64,000 nucleotides of DNA from Schistocerca nitens. Lineage: Eukaryota; Arthropoda; Insecta; Orthoptera; Acrididae. The notes beneath the pieces were generated by a model. The model worked only from the letters and a program-made list of their open reading frames with translations. It was not told where the DNA came from and searched no databases. Shown here piece after piece: positions 1 to 8,130 of the stretch (positions are counted from its first letter, which is position 1; each line of letters starts with the position of its first letter). The stretch lies in assembly GCF_023898315.1 (NCBI RefSeq), contig NC_064619.1:299498150-299562149 (forward strand), given 5' to 3'. The position numbers and the translations under genes are program-made.

Positions 1-43
1 TCCAGATTGAAGCGCCTATCACCGCTCGACCACAGCGGCCGGC
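1..43 (-). mobile_element. SINE, tRNA-like head, Leu-type subfamily (truncated by window edge)
   Basis: Reverse complement of the tRNA-like head seen in full copies at 26920 and 38276, including the GGCCGGC 5' edge and the TGG..CGAGCGGT A-box region. Only the head is inside the window; the rest lies to the left. Confidence 0.75.
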
Positions 44-46
44 TTT

Positions 47-187
47 TACTTTCTCCCACATACTTCTCGAGAAACGACCACAATCAGAAAATCAGAGAAA
101 TTAGAACTCATACGGAAGTATACAGACAGTCCTTCTTCCTTCACACAATTTACGAATGGAACAGGGAAGGGAGGAAATAATAATGGT
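47..187 (+). mobile_element. CR1-like LINE, 3' end of an older copy (first half)
   Basis: Aligns by eye with the end of the intact LINE at about 5385-5520: the ORF2 C-terminus (matching the residues before the stop at 5515) and the AACAGGGAAGGG stretch. The copy is diverged. It is interrupted at about 187; its missing 3' UTR seems to resume at 1300. Confidence 0.65.
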
Positions 188-1299
188 ACCTATGGAACAA
201 TCATTTTATGGAATCTAACAGAGCAGAGAATTGCCAGATGGATAGAGACATATTTAATCTCCGTGGATTTGCAGAAAGGCTGTGATACGATACCACGAAA
301 GAATCTGTGGGCAAGTATGAAGAATAGAGGCGTGTCAAACATTTACGTCAAAATAGTTGAACAGTTCTGTGTGAGTTTCTTGTCACAAAAGGGCTACGGC
401 AAAGATTTGCTACAGTACCGACGCCGTTTAAAATCATTGTGGTGGAAGGAGGACGTAAGGCCTGAAAGAACAAATGTGGTTGCATGGGAGTCCCTGTGGG
501 TGATGAAACGCTGTGTACAGTTCTCTTCGCTGGCGACGAGGTCGTAGCAGGAGACCAGTATCATGCTGAGTACATGCCTCGAAATTTGAAACAGGGCTAT
601 GAAGAATGGGGCCTCAGAATAAGTATGGCAAAAACCGAAAATCTACAGGTTGGTGACAGTACAATGGAAGACCTGGAGGTTGAAACCAGTAAGATATGGG
701 AATTTAAGTCTTAAGTATCTGTGGATTATGACGCCATCAAATAGAAAAAGTGAAGGTGACATAAATGATAAAATATAGGCAGAAGAGCCTTAGGACAACT
801 GAACTCGGTTCTTTGGAATAACATAACAACATAAGCGACGAAACAGGTGATATATCGTTCAGTTGTTGAATGCATTGCTATGTACATAGCAGGACCGTGA
901 GTTATGAAAAAGCGTCAGAGAAACAAGTTGCTTGGACTAGAGATAGACTTATGGAGACGAGGTTGTGGCGTCTCCAGGCTGGGAAGTTTACCGAATATAA
1001 ACGCAAGGGAGATTATGGGTGTCGATAAATCAATAATAGACACCGTAGAGATGAAATGATTAAAATGGTATGCACATCTGGAAAGAACGGACGATAGCTG
1101 ATGGCCAAACAAAATGTTGCAGTGAATCCCAGTGCAAAAAGGAAAGCTTGGACTACCTAGGAGGAGCTGGAGTCTAGAGGTCCGGGATGCGATGAATCCC
1201 AGAGGACTAAAAAAGGAGACTGCCAGCATCGGAAGAAGTGAAAAACGGGAATCGAGAAGCGGCGCCAGCTGCAGAATACTCTTAAGTTGATAGTGACCA
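188..1299 (+). pseudogene. RTE-like LINE relic (reverse transcriptase)
   Basis: Broken reading frames give LINE-type RT segments in the right order. A DLQKGCDTIPR segment (the FxDFxKAFD motif) lies near 265-300. LCTVLFAGDEVV, a decayed FADD active-site box with G for the first D, lies near 506-545. A WGLRISxxKTE segment lies near 607-640. C-terminal REIMGVDxSI, LKWYAHLERTDD and RRSWSLEVRDAMNPRGL segments lie near 1008-1210. Stops and frameshifts throughout make it dead. It appears to sit inside the 3' UTR of the older CR1-like copy. Confidence 0.65.
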
Positions 1300-1345
1300 A
1301 AAGTACTCTCTACCGCATACCGTAAAGTGGCTTGTGAAGTTAGAC
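1300..1345 (+). mobile_element. CR1-like LINE, 3' UTR remainder of the older copy
   Basis: Resembles positions about 5526-5567 of the intact LINE (TACCxTCCGCCACACACCGTAAGGTGGCT-like stretch). It lies exactly where the copy interrupted at 187 should continue, so the RTE-like relic at 188-1299 is probably nested in it. Confidence 0.5.
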
Positions 1346-1688
1346 CGTCAGCGAGAGCGCATCGCTAGCTCCTGCTACTACTAAGGCGAGTACACCGTTT
1401 GCTTCTTACATATTTTACAAACAGCAGCGACTTATTTTCAGTTATCTGTGTAATTACTAGTTTATTTTTGTAATTTCTTGCGTGTTCGAGTGCTTACTAG
1501 GTAGAACCTTTTATTTCAATAACAGTGTTTTTGTACTTATTTGCTGCGCTTAGCTTTTAAATAGTTTTTCTGGGAAAACCTAGCGTAGTTTTCGCGTCTC
1601 GTATTTCAGTGTTTCTTGATTATCAGAGTAGCTCATCAGAAGATTATCTTGGGAATTTGTCACCGTATAGAGTAGGGTAAACATAGTC

Positions 1689-2681
1689 ATGTGTAGGGAC
1701 TGTGGTTGTTGTGAGCGGACGCAAGGAGAATTGGCCACTCTTCGGGGACAGGTGGAGGCTTTGTCTGTTAGGCTCATCGAGCTCGAGGCGCAGGCGTCGG
1801 CTCGTAGTGGCGTTGGGGCAACTGTGGTGAGACCTATGCCTACTTCGGTGGCCTTGGAATCACATGGAACCCCTGATGTCGCTGCGTCTTCCGGCAGTGA
1901 GCATCTTACCGGTCAGCCATCACTCCAGGGTGAATGGCGGACAGTGGTGGGCTCGCGCGTGCCTGGCCGAAAGGCGAAGGTGGGATCTGGCCGCGTGGCG
2001 GCTGCCTTACCCCTTTCCAACAGGTACGGGGTGCTTCCTAGTGGTGATGACATCGTTTCCGAGCCACCACAGGATGCCTCGCCTGTTGGGCCAGTGGCCG
2101 ATTCTCCGGCAAGGTCCCGACAGTCACAGAGGGCGGGCCTATTAGTTATAGGGAGCTCCAACGTTAGGCGGGTTATGGAGCCCCTCAGGAAAATAGCGGG
2201 TAGGTCGGGGAAGAATGCCAGTGTGCACTCGGTGTGCTTGCCGGGGGGTCTCGTCCGTAATGTGGAGGAGGCCCTTCCGGCAGCTATTGAACGCACTGGG
2301 TGTGACCGGCTGCAGATAGTAGCACATGTCGGAACGAATGACGCCTGCCGCTTGGGTTCTGAGGCCATCCTTGGTTCCTTCCGGCGGCTGGCTGATTTGG
2401 TGAAGACAACCAACATCGCACGCGGAGTGCAAGCTGAGCTTAATATCTGCAGCATAGTGCCCAGAGTCGATCGCGGTCCTCTGGTTTGGAGCCGTGTGGA
2501 GGGTCTAAACCAGAGGCTCAGACGACTCTGCGACTATAATGGTTGCAAATTCATCGACCTCCGTTATTGGGTGGAGAACTGTAGGGCCCCCCTAGACAGG
2601 TCAGGCGTGCACTACACACCGGAAGCAGCTACTAGGGTAGCAGAGTACGTGTGGCGTGCACACGGGGGTTTTTTAGGTTAG
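1689..2681 (+). CDS. LINE ORF1 protein with SGNH/esterase domain
   Basis: 330 residues. It starts at an ATG preceded by an in-frame stop at 1668-1670. The N-terminus is Cys-rich (CRDCGCC), followed by a short Leu-rich heptad stretch (residues about 12-36) that could form a coiled coil. A Pro/Ser-rich linker follows. From about residue 150 there is an SGNH hydrolase-type domain: GSSN (block I, residues 155-158, candidate nucleophile Ser157), a GG turn in LPGG, GTND (block III, 215-218), and D303 with H308 near the C-terminus (DRSGVHYT). Esterase domains in ORF1 are known from CR1/L2-type LINEs. ORF1 proteins of this group are thought to bind RNA and form the retrotransposition particle. Esterase activity of this copy is inferred from motifs only. 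The last codons contain a slippery T TTT TTA. Confidence 0.8.
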   Translation: MCRDCGCCERTQGELATLRGQVEALSVRLIELEAQASARSGVGATVVRPMPTSVALESHGTPDVAASSGSEHLTGQPSLQGEWRTVVGSRVPGRKAKVGSGRVAAALPLSNRYGVLPSGDDIVSEPPQDASPVGPVADSPARSRQSQRAGLLVIGSSNVRRVMEPLRKIAGRSGKNASVHSVCLPGGLVRNVEEALPAAIERTGCDRLQIVAHVGTNDACRLGSEAILGSFRRLADLVKTTNIARGVQAELNICSIVPRVDRGPLVWSRVEGLNQRLRRLCDYNGCKFIDLRYWVENCRAPLDRSGVHYTPEAATRVAEYVWRAHGGFLG

Positions 2682-5515
2682 AGGGACCCCCCCTTGGGCG
2701 AAACGATAAAATACCTGACGGCTTACCAGAGAGAACATTATCATCGTTGATAAAGAACGTCCGTCCTCAGAGACCAAAAACAGGAAAAGTTAACGTAATA
2801 TTGGTAAACTGCAGGAGTATCCAGGGCAAGGTTCCTGAATTAGTATCTCTTATTGAAGGAAATAGTGCGCATATAGTATTAGGAACGGAAAGTTGGTTAA
2901 AACCGGAAGTGAACAGTAACGAAATCCTAGACACAGAATGGAATATATACCGCAAGGATAGGATAAACGCCAATGGTGGAGGAGTATTTATAGCAGTAAA
3001 GAATTCAATAATATCCAGTGAAGTTATTAGCGAATGCGAATGTGAAATAATCTGGGTTAAGTTAAGTATCAAAGGTGGGTCAGATATGATAGTCGGATGC
3101 TTCTATAGGCCACCTGCATCAGCAACCGTAGTAGTTGAGCGCCTCAGAGAGAACCTGCAGAACGTCGTGAAGAAGTTTCGTGATCATACTATTGTAATAG
3201 GGGGAGACTTCAATCTACCAGGTATAGAATGGGATAGTCACACAAAAAGAACTGGAGCCAGGGACAGAGACTCTTGTGACATTATCCTGACTGCCTTGTC
3301 CGAGAATTACTTCGAGCAGATAGTTAGAGAACCAACTCGTGAAGCTAACGTTTTAGACCTCATAGCAACAAATAGACCGGAACTTTTCGACTCCGTGAAT
3401 GTAGAAGAGGGTATCAGTGATCATAAGTCAGTGGTTGCATCAATGACTACAAGTGTAATAAGAAATGCCAAGAAAGGAAGGAAAATCTATTTGCTTAACA
3501 AGAGTGATAGGGCACAAATCGCAGAATATCTGAGTGACCACCATCAAACGTTCATTTCTGAGGAAGAGGATGTGGAACAAAAATGGAAAAAATTCAGAAA
3601 CATCGTCCAGTACGCCTTAGATAAGTTCGTACCGACTAAGGTCCAAAGCGAGGGGAAAGATCCACCGTGGTATAACAATCATGTACGAAAGGTACTACGG
3701 AAACAAAGAAAGCTTCACCATAGGTTTAAGAGTAGTCGAATCATAGCTGATAAGGAAAAGCTGAACGAAGCGAAAAAGAGCGTAAAGAGAGCAATGAGAG
3801 AAGCATTCAACGAATTCGAACATAAAACATTGGCAAACAATCTAAACAAGAACCCTAAAAAGTTTTGGTCATATGTAAAATCGGTAAGCGGATCTAAATC
3901 CCCTATTCAGTCACTCGTTGACCACGATGGCACCGAAACAGAGGACGACCGAAGAAAGGCAGAAATACTGAATTCAGTGTTCCGAAACTGTTTCACTGCG
4001 GAAAATCGTAACACGGTCCCTGACTTCAGCCGTCGCACGGACGCCAAAATGGAAAATATTGAAATAAACGATATCGGAATTGAAAAACAACTGCTATCAC
4101 TTAGTAGCGGAAAAGCATCCGGACCAGACGAGATACCCTTAAGATTCTACAGTGATTATGCTAAAGAACTTGCCCCCTTTCTATCAGCAATTTATCGTAG
4201 ATCTCTGGAAGAACGTAAAGTACCTAGCGACTGGAAGAAAGCACAGGTCGTTCCCATTTTCAAGAAGGGTCATAAATCAGATGCGAATAATTATAGGCCT
4301 ATTTCACTTACGTCAATCTGTTGTAGAATAATGGAACATGTTTTGTGTTCTCGTATTATGACGTTCTTAGATAATACAAATCTCCTTCATCATAACCAAC
4401 ATGGATTCCGCAAACAGAGATCATGTGAAACCCAGCTCGCCCTATTTGCCCAAGAAATTCACAGTGCCGTAGACACTGGCGAGCAGATTGATGCCGTATT
4501 CCTGGACTTCAGGAAGGCATTTGATACGGTTCCGCACTTACGTTTAGTGAAAAAAATACGAGCTTACGGAATATCGGACCAGGTTTGTGATTGGATTCAG
4601 GATTTCCTAGAAGAAAGAACACAACATGTCATTCTTAACGGTTCAAAATCTGCAGATGTAGAGGTAATTTCGGGAGTACCGCAAGGAAGCGTGATAGGAC
4701 CTTTATTGTTTACAATATACATAAATGACTTAGTTGACAACATCGGTAGCTCCGTGAGGCTATTTGCAGATGACACGGTTGTCTACAAGAAAGTAGCAAC
4801 ATCAGAAGACTCGTACGTACTCCAGGAAGACCTGCAGAGGATTAATGAATGGTGCGACAGCTGGCAGCTTTCCCTAAATGTAGATAAATGTAATATAATG
4901 CGCATACATAGGGGCAGAAATCCATTCCAGTACGATTATGCCATAGGTGGTAAATCATTGGAAGCGGTAACGACCGTAAAATACTTAGGAGTTACTATCC
5001 GGAGCGATCTGAAGTGGAATGATCACATAAAACAAATAGTGGGAAAAGCAGGCGCCAGGTTGAGATTCATAGGAAGAATTCTAAGAAAATGTGACTCATC
5101 GACGAAAGAAGTAGCTTACAAAACGCTTGTTCGTCCGATTCTTGAGTATTGCTCATCAGTATGGGACCCTTACCAGGTTGGATTAATAGAAGAGATAGAC
5201 ATGATCCAGCGAAAAGCAGCGCGATTCGTCATGGGGACATTTAGTCAGCGCGAGAGCGTTACGGAGATGCTGAACAAGCTCCAGTGGCAGACACTTCAAG
5301 AAAGGCGTTACGCAATACGGAGAGGTTTATTATCGAAATTACGAGAGAGCACATTCCGGGAAGAGATGGGCAACATATTACTACCGCCCACATATATCTC
5401 GCGTAATGATCACAACGAAAAGATCCGAGAAATTAGAGCAAATACGGAGACTTACAAGCAGTCGTTCTTCCCACGCACAATTCGTGAATGGAACAGGGAA
5501 GGGGGGATCAGATAG
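2651..5515 (+). CDS. LINE ORF2: AP-like endonuclease and reverse transcriptase
   Basis: The frame is open from 2636 to the TAG at 5513-5515, about 955 residues without interruption (numbering from codon 2651). The N-terminal exonuclease-endonuclease-phosphatase fold shows N53 (VNCRSIQGK), E80 (TESW), D186 and N188 (GGDFNLPG), and D257-H258 (SDH). The RT core shows NNYRPISLTS, FLDFRKAFDTVPH with catalytic D619, GVPQGSVIGPLLF, and FADD with D707 and D708. A CR1/Jockey-type C-terminus follows. It nicks target DNA and primes cDNA synthesis from the nick. There is no ATG before residue 146, which is past half of the endonuclease. The protein must therefore be reached by frameshift from ORF1, by reinitiation or by a non-ATG start. 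Codon 2651 is GTG and is not claimed as a true start. Confidence 0.9.
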   Translation: MACTRGFFRLEGPPLGRNDKIPDGLPERTLSSLIKNVRPQRPKTGKVNVILVNCRSIQGKVPELVSLIEGNSAHIVLGTESWLKPEVNSNEILDTEWNIYRKDRINANGGGVFIAVKNSIISSEVISECECEIIWVKLSIKGGSDMIVGCFYRPPASATVVVERLRENLQNVVKKFRDHTIVIGGDFNLPGIEWDSHTKRTGARDRDSCDIILTALSENYFEQIVREPTREANVLDLIATNRPELFDSVNVEEGISDHKSVVASMTTSVIRNAKKGRKIYLLNKSDRAQIAEYLSDHHQTFISEEEDVEQKWKKFRNIVQYALDKFVPTKVQSEGKDPPWYNNHVRKVLRKQRKLHHRFKSSRIIADKEKLNEAKKSVKRAMREAFNEFEHKTLANNLNKNPKKFWSYVKSVSGSKSPIQSLVDHDGTETEDDRRKAEILNSVFRNCFTAENRNTVPDFSRRTDAKMENIEINDIGIEKQLLSLSSGKASGPDEIPLRFYSDYAKELAPFLSAIYRRSLEERKVPSDWKKAQVVPIFKKGHKSDANNYRPISLTSICCRIMEHVLCSRIMTFLDNTNLLHHNQHGFRKQRSCETQLALFAQEIHSAVDTGEQIDAVFLDFRKAFDTVPHLRLVKKIRAYGISDQVCDWIQDFLEERTQHVILNGSKSADVEVISGVPQGSVIGPLLFTIYINDLVDNIGSSVRLFADDTVVYKKVATSEDSYVLQEDLQRINEWCDSWQLSLNVDKCNIMRIHRGRNPFQYDYAIGGKSLEAVTTVKYLGVTIRSDLKWNDHIKQIVGKAGARLRFIGRILRKCDSSTKEVAYKTLVRPILEYCSSVWDPYQVGLIEEIDMIQRKAARFVMGTFSQRESVTEMLNKLQWQTLQERRYAIRRGLLSKLRESTFREEMGNILLPPTYISRNDHNEKIREIRANTETYKQSFFPRTIREWNREGGIR
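2669..2675 (+). promoter_or_regulatory. Candidate -1 ribosomal frameshift site (T TTT TTA)
   Basis: In ORF1 phase the codons are GGT TTT TTA GGT TAG, giving the X XXY YYZ heptamer T TTT TTA two codons before the ORF1 stop (2679-2681). ORF2 lies in the -1 frame and is open here. A G3/C7-rich stretch begins 5 nt later, and GAGGG (2681-2685) could pair weakly with CCCTT (2691-2695 region). Motif and phase are seen directly; function is inferred. Confidence 0.55.
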
Positions 5516-5561
5516 TGGTACAATAAGTACCCTCCGCCACACACCGTAAGGTGGCTCGCGG

Positions 5562-5600
5562 AGTATAGATGTAGATGTAGATGTATAGATGTAGATGTAA
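5562..5600 (+). repeat. (TAGATG)n tail of the LINE
   Basis: Tandem TAGATG units ending the CR1-like element. The same sequence in reverse complement (ACATCTAC-type) marks the 3' ends of antisense relics at about 12382 and 15595. Confidence 0.8.
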
Positions 5601-5670
5601 GAAAGGCTACGGACACAGCCGTCAGTCACAATCCCATTGGTTTTTTATGATTCACGCATATCCATATTGC

Positions 5671-5873
5671 AACTATTAACAGCCATCTTCAGTGTATTTT
5701 AGTGAGCAAAAACCCAGCAAACTCGCAGCAGTACAGGTGAGGACATGTATTTACATGTGAATGGGCAGAAGGAAACTTTGCTAGTGCTCCAGTAATGTCG
5801 TATCGCCATACGACATACGTATAGCTGCGAGTTTGTTGGATTAAAATTCAGTCAAGTGTACTGAAGATAGTTG
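5671..5873. repeat. Foldback (MITE-like) inverted repeat
   Basis: The left arm at about 5674-5725 (ATCTTCAGT ... CAAACTCGCAGC) is inverted at about 5822-5872. Near the centre is a small perfect stem GTCGTAT/ATACGAC around CGCC. No coding capacity. A Tc1 element starts a few bases to the right. The family is not recognised. Confidence 0.5.
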
Positions 5874-5879
5874 TTTATA

Positions 5880-7278
5880 CACTACTGGCCATTAAAATTG
5901 CAACACCAAGAAGAAATGCAGATGATAAACGGATATTCATTGGACATATATATTATACTAGAACTGACATGTGATTACATTTTCACGCAATTTGGGTGCA
6001 TAGATCCTGAGAAATCAATACCCAGAAAAACCACCTCTGGGCATAATAACGGCCTTGATACGCCTGGGCATTAGTCAAACAGAGCTTGGATGGCGTGTAC
6101 ACGTACAGCTGTCCATGCAGCTTCAACACGATACCACAGTTCTTCAAGAGACTGGGGTATTGTGACGAGCCAGTAGCTCAGCCACCATTGACCAGACGTT
6201 TTCAATTGGTGAGAGATCTGGAAATATGCTGGCCAGGGCAGCAGTCGAACATTTTCTTTATCCAGAAAGGGCCGTCCAGGACTGCAACATGCGGTTGTAC
6301 ATTATCCTGCTAAAATGTATGGTTTCGCAGGGATCGAATGATGGGGAGAGCCACGGGTCGTAACACATCTGAAATGTAACGTCCACTGTTCAAAGTGCCG
6401 TCAATGCGAAGAAGAGGTGACCGAGACGTGTAACCAATGGCACCCCATACCATCACACCGGGTGATACGCCAGTATGGCGATGACGAATACACGCTTCCA
6501 ACGTGCGTTCACCGCGATGTCGCCAAACACGGATGCGACCATCATGACGCTGTAAATGGAAGCTGGATTCATCCGAAAAAATGACGTTTTGCCATTCGTG
6601 CACCCAGGTTCGTCGTTGAGTACACCATCGCAGGCGCTCCTGTCTGTGATGCAGCGTCAAGGGTAACCGCAGCCATGGTCTCCGAGCTGATAGTCCATGC
6701 TGCTGCAAACGTCGTCTAACCGTTCGTGCAAATGGTTGTTGTCTTGCAAACGTCCCCATCTGTTGACTCAGGGATCGAGACGTGGCTGCACGATCCGCTA
6801 CAGCCATGCGGATAAGATGCCTGTCACCTCGACTGCTAGTGATACGAGGCCGTTGGGATCCAGCACAGCATTCCGCATTACCCTTCTGAACCCAACGATT
6901 CCATATTCTGCTAACAGTCATTGGATCTCGACCAACGCGAGCAGCAATGTCGCGATACGATAAATCGCAATCGCAATAGGCTACAATCCGACCTTTATCA
7001 AAGTCGGAAACGTGATGGTACGCATATCTCCTCCTTGCACGAGGCATCACAACAACGTTTCACCAGGCAACGCCGGTCAACTGCTGTTTGTGTATGAGAA
7101 ATCGGTTGGAAACTCTCCTCATGTCAGCACGTTGCAGGTGTCGCCACCGGCGCCAACCTTGTGTGAATGCTCTGAGAAGCTAATAATTTGCCTATCACAT
7201 CGTCTTCTTCCTGTCGGTTAAATTTCGCGTCTGTAGCACATCATCTTCGTGGTGTAGCAATTTTAATGGCCAGTAGTT
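5880..7278 (-). mobile_element. Tc1-like DNA transposon with terminal inverted repeats
   Basis: The left end ACTACTGGCCATTAAAATTG is matched in inverted form at the right end (7255-7277 region), flanked by TA at 5878-5879 and 7279-7280. The length of about 1.4 kb is normal for Tc1. The transposase runs on the minus strand and is broken. It lies on the intron side just downstream of the tup LIM exon. Confidence 0.88.
6010..7050 (-). pseudogene. Tc1-type transposase, nonsense and frameshift mutated
   Basis: Reading from ATG at 7050, the N-terminus is a paired helix-turn-helix region (SYRDIAARVGRDPMTVSRIW), followed by the DDE core with IFSDESSFHLQ (first catalytic Asp) and VMVWGAIGY. The 246-residue open frame ends at a TAG after NHTF. 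The next codons continue the family motif as QDNVQPHVAV, so one CAG/CAA to TAG change cut the protein just before the second catalytic Asp. A further frameshift follows in the segment that should hold SPDLSPIEN. Inactive, but probably recently active. Confidence 0.85.
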
Positions 7279-7450
7279 TACAATCGCTGTTCAGAACTAT
7301 TCCTTATGGAATCAAAGCTGGAGCAGATGTAGACACGTGGTTGCTAATGAACAGGTAAAATGCGATGCATGCCCGGCTGGGTATGACGGAAGGCCTGTGC
7401 TGGCAGTACGAACTAGTGGACGGCTGAGTGCAGCGGGCTACGCGTGGTAC

Positions 7451-7640
7451 CTGACGTAGTCGCGCTTGCAGTAGGTCTTGCCGTCGCGGACGAAGCAGGT
7501 GCAGGTCTCGTCGAGGAACTGGTGGCACTCGGCGCACTTGAGGCAGGCGGCGTGCCACTCGAGGTCGGGCGCCACGCGCAGGATGTACTGGTCGTGGATC
7601 TGCGCGCCGCACCCCACGCACAGGCTGAGCCGCCGCTTCT
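7451..7640 (-). CDS. tup: Islet/Tailup LIM-homeodomain protein, exon for LIM domain 1
   Basis: The minus strand encodes [18 protein letters not shown], then [19 protein letters not shown], then a segment ending [11 protein letters not shown]. This is the first LIM zinc-binding domain of the Islet family (vertebrate ISL1/2, Drosophila tailup), with its C-x2-C, W-H-x2-C and C-x2-C zinc ligands. The acceptor is TGTTGCAG ending at 7641, and the donor is TCAG followed by GTACCA (7451/7450). The exon is 190 bp and enters in phase 1. The open frame continuing past the acceptor to 7770 is intron, not N-terminus. Islet proteins are nuclear transcription factors specifying motor neuron, heart and other fates. 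LIM2 and homeodomain exons must lie left of the window, since no other match is seen. Codons are GC-rich, unlike the surrounding AT-rich repeats. Confidence 0.92.
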
Positions 7641-8057
7641 CTGCAACACCAGCGCCGCGCGTCACGCACTGTTCCGGCGCGCAGAGCGCTTGCGGGCGCG
7701 GCAAGGGAGGAGCTGCGAACTCGGGGAGTGGGGCTGCAAAAGTAAACAGCAAATTTTCTACCGCTGACATACAGTATTATCTAGACACGCACACTATCTG
7801 ATCAAAGGTTTCCGGACATCTCTATATAATGCGGTATTAGCCACTAGTATTACGAGAGGAAGACCCGCCACTACACATGGAGGCAGGAAGTATTGTGTTG
7901 TCAGTAGAGAAGCACTAACAGCAGAATTGGTCGTCGGAAGCGCTCAGTGTCTTCTAACATCGGCTAGTCGTTCGATGTCGCCTGAGTAACAAACCAATGG
8001 GGGACATTTCAACCCTTCTAGAGCTGCCCAAGGCGACTGTTACTGACATTGTTGTCG

Positions 8058-8130
8058 TTTTTTAGATTAGAGATTAGATTAGTTTACGTTCCATAGATCC
8101 GTGCTGAGGAGATCCTCGTGGATGTTGAAC
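8058..8130 (-). mobile_element. LINE 3'-end fragment with (AATCT)n-type tail
   Basis: Short stretch with repeated TTAGATTAGATTAG at its left edge, consistent with the microsatellite tail of a minus-strand LINE. Too short to classify. It abuts the RTE-like LINE. Confidence 0.35.

Larger units (their letters stand above)
1346..5600 (+). mobile_element. CR1-like non-LTR retrotransposon, apparently full length
   Basis: About 4.25 kb with a roughly 340-bp 5' UTR, ORF1 (1689-2681), overlapping ORF2 (to 5515), and a short 3' UTR ending in a (TAGATG)n microsatellite tail instead of poly(A), as in the CR1/L2 group. Neither ORF has an internal stop, in contrast to every other LINE in the window, so this is a young copy. 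The 5' boundary is inferred from the point where similarity to the older 3' end stops. I could not identify a target-site duplication. Confidence 0.8.

Noticed and set aside
7641..7770. N-terminal extension of the LIM exon ORF to the ATG at 7770
   Set aside because: The Islet similarity starts exactly at a CAG acceptor (7641); the upstream part shows no similarity and is read as intron.
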